Assembly (NCBI RefSeq): GCF_932526225.1
Contig: NC_064034.1
Span: 2,096,001-2,156,000, forward strand
Length of the DNA stretch: 60,000 nt
Direction: 5' to 3'
Origin: Nematostella vectensis
Lineage: Eukaryota > Cnidaria > Anthozoa > Actiniaria > Edwardsiidae
The position numbers were made by a program, and so were the translations under genes. The notes under the pieces were generated by a model. It saw nothing but the letters and a program-made list of their open reading frames with translations, was not told the origin of the DNA and made no database searches. Within the stretch, counting starts at the first letter, position 1, and each line of letters starts with the position of its first letter. Positions 12,971 through 32,100 of this stretch are shown here, piece by piece.

Positions 12971-13322
12971 TTACTGGGTTATTTGAATAAATTGAGAACT
13001 GTTGGGCATTTAGTCAATTGAAGACCTTTCCCGACTATCGGGCATATAGCTACTGCGTTTTCGGTTATATTACCGATTTTGCAAATTGTCATAAGCCATA
13101 AATGCGTTTGGTTGTTTGAAATACGATAAAAAACGTGTCTATCCCGGACAAAAACGTTGTGGAAACCCTTCAAAGCTGCAGGCAACTGTCAAATACAGTA
13201 TAACCTCAAACGCCAAAACCACCGGCTAAAACAATGAGCCAAGAATACCCGAGTGACGTCATGGTAAATAAGTCTTTGTATGTTGTAACCAGGCCTTGAG
13301 AAATTTTGTGTAGTTGTAGAAG

Positions 13323-24154
<10,832 letters not shown>

Positions 24155-24172
<18 letters not shown>

Positions 24173-24425
24173 CAGAACATTCCATTACTTAACTCCTGCA
24201 GTGTAAGCGAACATATCGATATTTGCACCCAACCCAGTCCAATGAGAGAATATTCCATTACTTAACTCCTGCAGTGTAAGCGAACAGATCGATATTTGCA
24301 CCCAACCCATCGAACCCAGTCCAATAAGAGAACATTCCATTACTTAACTCGTGCAGTGTAAGCGAACAGATCGATATTTGCACCCAACCTACCGTACCAA
24401 GTATAATAAAGAACACATACTGCGG
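24155..24425. repeat. Tandem repeat of 73-82 bp, three copies plus a partial, spanning the copine stop
   Basis: Copies start near 24163, 24236 and 24318 and share CATTCCATTACTTAACTC and TCGATATTTGCACCCAACC. A degenerate fourth start (CCGTACCAAGTATAATAAAG) follows. The first copy overlaps the end of exon A and its TAA at 24170. The partial fourth copy supplies the AATAAA at 24405. Confidence 0.85.
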
Positions 24426-24571
24426 TACCTATATTAATGTTAAAATCAGGGCTTTCAAACTATTTTTTTTTAATTTGGAAACACCCCTCGCGTTTTGTTT
24501 TGTTTAATGTTTTGTTGTTGTATTTTTTCATACTATTGTTTGACAAGGGTTTTGTCACTTTTCAAATTCAG

Positions 24572-24730
24572 TTTGTCCCTTTTCGTGACTACCTGGACAA
24601 GTGCTATGGGGACATTACCAGCGGTGCACGGCTAGCCAAAGACGTCCTGGAGGAGTTACCAGACCAACTAACCGATTACATGAAGAAAAGAAACATAAAA
24701 CCACCTTCATTTGCACCTTCTCGTTCTTAG
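24572..24730 (+). CDS. Copine alternative last exon B
   Basis: A second acceptor (TTCAAATTCAG), also phase 0, opens an exon encoding a diverged copy of the same block: FVPFRDYLDKC, GARLAKDVLEELPDQLTDYM and KKRNIKP, then SFAPSRS and TAG. Spliced to the exon ending at 22938 it gives a 564-aa copine. It carries a few extra residues (YGDITSG) where exon A has a shorter linker. Both exons are intact and end differently, so mutually exclusive terminal exon use is the likely arrangement. The nearest downstream AATAAA is at 25206-25211. Confidence 0.85.
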   Translation, partial: FVPFRDYLDKCYGDITSGARLAKDVLEELPDQLTDYMKKRNIKPPSFAPSRS

Positions 24731-26104
24731 AACCAGAGAGTCATAGATAGACACAATAGTCCCAGGTCTATGATCGGGTTCTATGGTTGGTAATACTTGT
24801 TGACGTCACTGGAAGGCGTCCTGCACTGTCTCACGGTATATCTCCGAGCAAAGGAAACCCAGTTAGAATGGACCAGGCTGGTAGAGTTTTCAGGGAAGTT
24901 GAAAGAGTGGAAATACCCCAATAGTCGCCAATGCCACTAGATCCTCGTAACAAGAGATTCCAGGATCACATGTAGAGTAAACATGTTAGTATGCTTGTAG
25001 AGTAAACTATAGTCGAAGCTCATTCATACTCATAGCAATAGGAATTCATTAAAAGGGTGGAAAACCCCACGGTGAACAAACCCTACTGAAGAAGTCGGTG
25101 ATCATTTACAATTTCCGTAATTTGTCGGTAGTCGTTGAACTCAGAGAATCTATGTCGTAACCCGCATTGTTTCATGGATATGAAAGAAATTAGCAAATAA
25201 GTGTAAATAAAAAACGTCTAAGTCGGGAATGTTTTAGATTTTTTGTTTATTTTCAAACTTAAAACTTTTACATGGCTTTTAGAGACCAGGATATATTCAA
25301 TCATTTGTTCTCGAGTCCAACCTTAGACGTAAACGTTCATAATACGGACACCCATAAAATGTAGGTAGTCAATAATTGTTTCCCATTTCGTCAGTAGTTG
25401 GTTATTTTTACAAGCCTCTATTAAGCTGTTTCTCGCTAGTCGGTTCACCCCATCCAGACCCTAGAGATGTTTCAGGAAAGTTGTGGATTATAGCCAAATT
25501 CGTTGTTGCGCGACCTCCCAGAATGTTAAATTCCTTTCTTTGTTTGGGAATAGTGCGTAGTCAATCAAACCAAACAATCAAAACCAGACAGACCGCCCCA
25601 AAAGCTTGTGTCTGACTACGCGCTATTCCCAGACGAGACAAGGATTTTAGATTTGTCGAGGTCGCGCAACAAAGAATTTGGCTGTAAGTTACTCATTCTG
25701 TGTACGATAATTTAGACGCGAACTTCATAAATATTTATTATGCTGGTGAAACTTTATGGTATATAAGTCCCAATAAATAACGTATGTTTGTAATTACAAT
25801 TTGAACATAATATTATAAAGTAGAGGACACTTGTACGCAACATCATATAACAATCTTTGAAAGAATTATATGGAATCTATACAATGAATAATTCAACTTA
25901 AAGAGCTCTTGTCAGACACACCTTTGTTATTACTTTCATTTAATATTAAAAGGCACATAATTTACCTCTCAAGAAACAACGTTTTATACTTTATCTCCCA
26001 AATTCAATCGAAAATATCGCATTGGCTCCCCCAAATCAGCCGATGGAAATGGCCGCCAAATACGATTAGTTTGAAAATAAAAGTGCTCTTCATCGCTTGG
26101 TAGG
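24731..26104. other. Intergenic region between convergent copine and ceramide kinase genes
   Basis: No gene was recognised. It contains the 200-bp MITE at 25488-25687. A TTTATT at 25734-25739 reads as AATAAA on the minus strand, a possible but distant poly(A) signal for the ceramide kinase gene. Confidence 0.6.
25488..25687. mobile_element. 200-bp MITE with ~75-bp terminal inverted repeats
   Basis: The left tip TTATAGCCAAATTCGTTGTT and right tip AACAAAGAATTTGGCTGTAA are inverted copies. The inverted similarity continues inward through GCGCGACCTC and GGGAATAGTGCGTAGTCA. No coding capacity. Related fragments are at 17161-17254 and around 23622-23652. Confidence 0.75.
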
Positions 26105-29100
26105 CTAGAAGCAGCCCTTCGTTTCCGGGATGTCCTCTATTCCCTGGCCAAATACGGTGATTAACTTCCTATGAACCCTAATAAAACGAAAAAAAAAAAT
26201 AAGTAGGATTTCAAGCAAATGATGTTGAAACAGACTTCCAAAGCCACCAAGTTTTGCATTTTCATCGACATCAATACAAAACCTAAAATCTCAAATCCCT
26301 TGGGCGTCCAATAATTTCAGGGTTATAGCTAGTGAAAGGAGGGCGCGTCCAATGCTTTCAGGGATGTCGTTCGGAAAGAGGCGGCAGTTGCTTAAACAAA
26401 GGACATCAATAGCATCTACCCCCTAGAAAATCCACGGGAGGATTGAGGCCACTAACCCAGACAAAAATTTGTGGCTACGGCCATTGCACATTTACCTACC
26501 AATTTGCATCCAACATTACCTGACAAGCAGAGAGGGCTCTTCAAGAAGTTCCCCATCAACATTCCACACCCCGGAGGGATGTCTACTGATCTTGCGAGGT
26601 AATGGAATGGCCCTTCCATCCACGAGCCTACTCCGTGCAGAGTCACTTTGATTATTGCTTTCGTTCTGGGTCGCCTGCTCTGGATCGCTAATAGCTCGTA
26701 TGTAACACTGCTTGATACGATGGACGTTCACAAAGTCAAAATCGAACTGAAATTTAGATAACGACAGGGTTAGATACAACACAAACCAAGGTGGCACGCG
26801 TGATCAAGGCCTTCGGAATTGATTTTGAATTGACTTGAATGTAAGTGAGAGCAGGATATCATAGATTTAAAAAACCCGAGACATGGGAACAGAGTGTCTT
26901 TTGTTTGAAGCAAGTAGCTACCATATATAAGAATCTAAGGTACAGCAATAATAAAAGGGCAGACATTCATTCATTCATTCATTCATTCATTCATTCATTC
27001 ATTCATTCATTCATTCATTCATTCATTCATTCATTCATTCATTCATTCATTCATTCATTTATTTATTTATTTATTTATTTAGAGGCTTCCGTCACGACGT
27101 GACGAGGTGGTTGCTAGCGGATGAGGCAAACCCCGAGAAAGGTAATGGCGTTCGTCTTCCATTAGAGAGCAGTGCGGGCGGGAAATTTTAAAAATCTATG
27201 CTTTCTTACGATCCGAAAAACGCAGAGCACCCTGGGTAAAAACTGACCTGGTCCTTTCTGTTGAAATTTCTCTGCACATGCGCGTACATCTCAGCGGTAG
27301 TGCAGGCTCGTACTATAATCATGTCCGTGTAGCCATCACCAAGGTGACAGCACGGGGACGCGCCATCCGGGGAGATGTCACAGGGACTGGGGAGAGTAAT
27401 GAGGCTCACGCCAACCACAGGACCTCGGAACGTCTGCCATTCACCTGTAGTCAGCGGCCAAAACAGTCGATATAGTAGAGCTCGCGTATAAGGACTTGCA
27501 TATGATAAGGGCTACTCGCAAATAGAAACTAACTTCCAAGGCCCTATTTTTTATTAATCCTGTAAATTTACCCATTTTATATGGGACTTTGTAAACGGGA
27601 TTTCGCCTGAAGGTGACGCAAATTTCGGTCACGACGTAAAGCAACTTGTGTAAAATTGTCTTAAGTCGAAATTGGGTATTTATCTCCAATATATTTGTCC
27701 TCTTATAAAAGGGCTTTTATCCCTTATAAAAGAGGACAAATACATGGTACTTAGGGCGACAATAATGGTTAGAACAAAAAAGCATTTATAGCGGTAAGAT
27801 TAATACTGAAATTACCACTTTCGATCTTTTCGTCGGTTGCATCTGGTTTTTCGCAAGTTTTGCATCTGGAAAAATAATTGTTTTTCATTGAAATAAATAA
27901 TTAAAGTAAAGAAATTGACAAAAAGCTGCATTTTTAATTTGTCATGTATTGCTTCTTTCCCTTAATTAATTGCTGGTTTCCTTAAAGGTATGGTGTACGG
28001 TGTTTGGTTTATGGTGTACGGTGTACGGTGTTTGGTTTATGGTGTTTGGTGTACGGTGTTTGGTGTACGGTGTTTGGTGTACGGTGTTTGGTGTACGGTG
28101 TTTGGTTTATGGTGTACGGTGTACGGTGTTTGGTGTATGGTTTACGGTGTTTGGTTTATGGTGTACGGTGTATGGTGTACGGTGTACGGTGTAGGTGTAT
28201 GGTGTACGGTGTTTGGTTTATGGTGTACGGTGTTTGGTGTACGGTGTTTGGTTTATGGTGTTCGGTGTACGGTGTACGGTGTTTGGTTTATGGTGTACGG
28301 TGTACGGTGTTTGGTTTATGGTGTACGGTGTACGGTATTTGGTTTATGGTGTACGGTGTACGGTGTTTGGTTTATGGTGTACGGTGTACGGTTTACGGTG
28401 TTTGGTTTATGGTGTACGGTGTATGGTGTACGGTGTTTATTGTACGGTGTACGGTGTTTGGTTTATGGTGTACGGTGTATGGTGTACGGTGTATGGTGTA
28501 CGGTGTACGGTTTTTGGTTTATGGTGTACGGTGTTTGGTTTATGGTGTACGGTGTACGGTGTTTATTGTACGGTGTACGGTGTTTGGTTTATGGTGTACG
28601 GTGTACGGTGTTTGGTGTATGGTGTACGGTGTACGGTGTTTGGTTTATGGTGTACGGTGTACGGTGTTTGGTGTACGGTGTTTGGTTCATGGTGTACGGT
28701 GTACGGTGTTTGGTTTATGGTGTACGGTGTTTGGTGTATGGTGTACGGTGTTTGGTTTATGGTGTACGGTGTTTGGTGTACGGTGTTTGGTGTACGGTGT
28801 TTGGTTTATGGTGTACGGTGTTTGGTGTTTGGTTTATGGTGTATTTTATTTGTTTTGCAGTGGTATGATGCTTGTGCGTTTCACACGAATACTGCAGTCC
28901 CTTGGGCTATGTTCGGGACTCCTGTGTTTGTCAGTGGGGCAAGAGGAGCCACAGGCAGCCCAAGACTACTGTCAGTGGTTTATAAAGGAATGTATGGGGG
29001 AATTTATATGTTAGGGAAAAAATACTTTATCGTAAAAAATGAAATATTGTGTTTGAGTCTTCCTTTATTTCAATTTTGCCATAGAATTTCAGTAGAGCGA

Positions 29101-32100
29101 GTTTGAAGTCCGCTACATTCCTTTATAAACCACTGACAGTAGCCTTGGGTTGCCTGTGGAGGGGCTGAGAACCACAGGGAACCCGAAAAACCACAGCAAA
29201 CCCGAATAGAACACCAGGGACTGGGCGGCTTCTTACCCTCTTCGACATCGTTGCTCATCTCGGGGATGGCTCTCCGTGTCGGTGCTTACGAGGTAGTTAA
29301 TCTCCACTTCATAAGACCTACAAAACAAACAGAATGCTCCTAGAGTGGGACATTCAACAAGCTGTAGGGGAATGTTACAAAACAAACAGAATGCTCCTAG
29401 AGTGGGACATTCAACAAGCTGTAGGGGAATGTTACAAAGAAAAAAGAGACAACCAAGGTAAGGAAAATTATAAAAAAAAAACAAAGAATGAAGTAGGAAT
29501 AAGAGAGAAGAAAAGGAAGTAAGGACAAAATAAAAACGTGAAGATTAAAAGTAAAATGTTAAACTATTGTAATATTTCACATACTTGAGCCTGCACATCC
29601 TCTTTACAGCGGCCCACTTGTATCTCTTAGGACCCAACCACCGAGACTGCTCGCTCGACTTGAGTACGTCGCCAAGGAAACCGTAAGCCAATGAGAAGGC
29701 GAACCTGACAAGCCTGTTGGCGCTTTCCAGCGAGCAGATATCCAGGGACTGGGAAGGACCTAGCAAAGTGGTGCTGATGAGCAACAGTGAGGATGTGGGT
29801 TTTATGTTCGATATACTATAAGACTGAAATGGACAATGCTAATATAATAATGTACGCATGTCTTAGAAGTCAACTTTTGAAAATTGAAGGTTGGTACTAG
29901 CAGCATTTTAAATCATAATTTCAAAATGTTTTTCATAATTGCACAAGCAAAATCGGCTGATAAAACGGAGTTCGAGAAATTGTTTGGTTTTAGCAGACTT
30001 CTGTTTAACTAGCCCATAAGAATCATAATCAGTCGTACAGAGCTATAAATATGTTTTCTAGTGGGAAGTTTATTTTCAAAATAATTAAGAAAATGAATAT
30101 GTGAAAATATCAAAGAATAAAGTAAAAGGGTTTCACAGAGCTAAAACTTAAAGCTCCTGAAATCCTTAATCCTCTGGCATTTTCTTAACTCTACCAATCC
30201 CGGAAGAGCCGAAGGACCCAAAAGATCCGGAAGGTCCAAAGAGAATCCAAAAGAACCGGAAGATCCAAAAGATCCAGAAGATTCGAAAGATCCTAAAGAC
30301 CCAGAAGATTCGAAAGATCCTATAGATCCAGAAGATTCGAAAGATCCTAAAGATCCAGAAGATTCGAAAGATCCTAAAGATTCAGAAGATTCGAAAGTTC
30401 CTAAAGATCCAGAAGAATAGAAAGATCCTCACCCAATGCAATGTTGATTGCAGCTGTTGTCGGATCATTGGTTCCAAGACCAGAGAATGCAATGACATCA
30501 GTTGAGCCTACAAACAAACGATAAAATAAAAAAACAATAGTTCTCACCAGGGAAAGCTTTGTGTGACGAACCTTTCGCTTCCACAAAAAAAAGTTTTAGC
30601 GAACAAATTCTGCTTGAATCATAGTGTAATTAAATCCAACCTACAATAAATACGGCTTGATTATATTTCTAAGTGACAAAATGATCTATGGATAATGATT
30701 TTTCCCAAAAATTAAAAGATATTTATATATTAAAAATAAAACCAATTAACAGTGGTACCCAAATAGGTCTTGACCTTTAAAACTCGCTGATCCTACTTGC
30801 CAGACGATGTCGATTTGGATTAAATATTTTTCATTAATATTTTTCATAAATATTATTTATTTTGAAAACTATCGCTCTCCTTGCATTACATACCTTGAGA
30901 AATATGATTTGGCCGTTTTTATTGTAGGATGGGCTTAGATTTAGAATGATTGATACAGATTGAGTTTGCTTCTGATAATTCTATTTTGCTACCTGCAGGG
31001 ATGATCCCAATGCGCATGTCTGGCGTGATGGCCTTGAAGTCCTCAGGGAGGGCTTCACATGTGACGTCCAGGCCCTCCATGGCATGCGTATTCTCCAGAA
31101 TACCATTCACCACCTCGTGAACGATCCCATCACCACCCACACATACCACTCTACAAGTAAAACACACATACCACTCTACAAGTAAAACACACATACCACT
31201 CTACAAGTAAAACACACATACCACTCTACAAGTAAAACACACATACCACTCTACAAGTAAAACACACATACCACTCTACAAGTAAAACACACATACCACT
31301 CTACAAGTAAAACACACATACCACTCTACAAGTAAAACACACATACCACTCTACAAGTAAAACACACATACCACTCTACAAGTAAAACACACATACCACT
31401 CCACACTATTACACATCTAGGTTCTTGCGCGAGGGATTTTACTGTATTTATGTAATAAGGTGTCATGTGCCAACTATTCAAAAGGTTGATGCTTAGGAAT
31501 GTTGGCATTAATAACGCAAATCGTATGAGAATTATAAAAAAAGCAGCAAAACAAACAGTCGACACACTTTTTCAACCGAAAATCCGCAAACAGAAGATGT
31601 GTACCCCGATGCCCCCCGACATCTCTATGCACCTCTATGCACTCACCCATCATAGCTTGAAAGATCTGTTGCAGACCTGAGGTAGTCCCAGGCATGGCCG
31701 GCCCTTTCCGTCACTGTTATCAATATACAAAACATTAGATGCCATTTCACAAAATTCATACTCTGCAATTCACACCTATAAGTTATGCTTACAATCAGAA
31801 GAAGCTGTTAAAATGTTTTGTGGAAAGGTTTGGGATGTTTTCTGTGCGTAATAAGGGATAGCTACATGTTTGTGGTAATCAGCAATTTTAACTGCTCAGC
31901 TTATAATAAGAGCACTGCCTCAAACTTGAGCCCAAAAATAAATGCCAAATGTATGAATGACTAAAGACAAGTCTTTGTACAATCACAAGTACTGAATTTT
32001 CATTTTTTAGAGTCGTTATTGCTTAATTTCTTACTGTTCAATGATATAGCTTGAATTTTAATATATGTATACATTTTTAAATTAATACATGAACACTAAC

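Larger units (their letters stand above)
8948..13057. mobile_element. Composite TIR DNA element, about 4.1 kb, non-autonomous
   Basis: The left arm 8948-9097 is the imperfect reverse complement of a right arm that starts at 13057 and runs back to about 12598. Shared blocks are CGCAG..GCTATATGCCCGA, TCAATTTATTCAAATAACCC and TATTCTATATTTGTTGA. The right arm is interrupted between about 12640 and 12975, where a separate fold-back sits. No transposase was recognised inside. No clear target-site duplication was seen, so the exact ends are approximate. The interior holds a second TIR element (9296-11618), which is itself interrupted on its left arm. The whole is a stack of nested insertions between the TTLL3 and copine genes. 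Confidence 0.65.

Noticed and set aside
27692-27742. Hairpin resembling a microRNA precursor in a ceramide kinase intron
   Set aside because: Only the outer 13 bp pair perfectly (TATTTGTCCTCTT); the middle is two direct copies of TTATAAAAG rather than a continuous stem.
27970-29106. Four overlapping plus-strand open frames of 74-336 codons (VYGVRCTVFG repeats)
   Set aside because: Pure heptamer repeat inside a ceramide kinase intron; all three frames are open and none has a plausible start context or domain.
30200-30432. Lys-Asp-Pro-rich plus-strand coding sequence
   Set aside because: It is a 9/27-bp repeat at a splice donor of the opposite-strand gene, with no start or domain.
31138-31400. 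CRISPR-like array
   Set aside because: Units are contiguous with no unique spacers, the host is an animal, and the repeats coincide with a splice acceptor.
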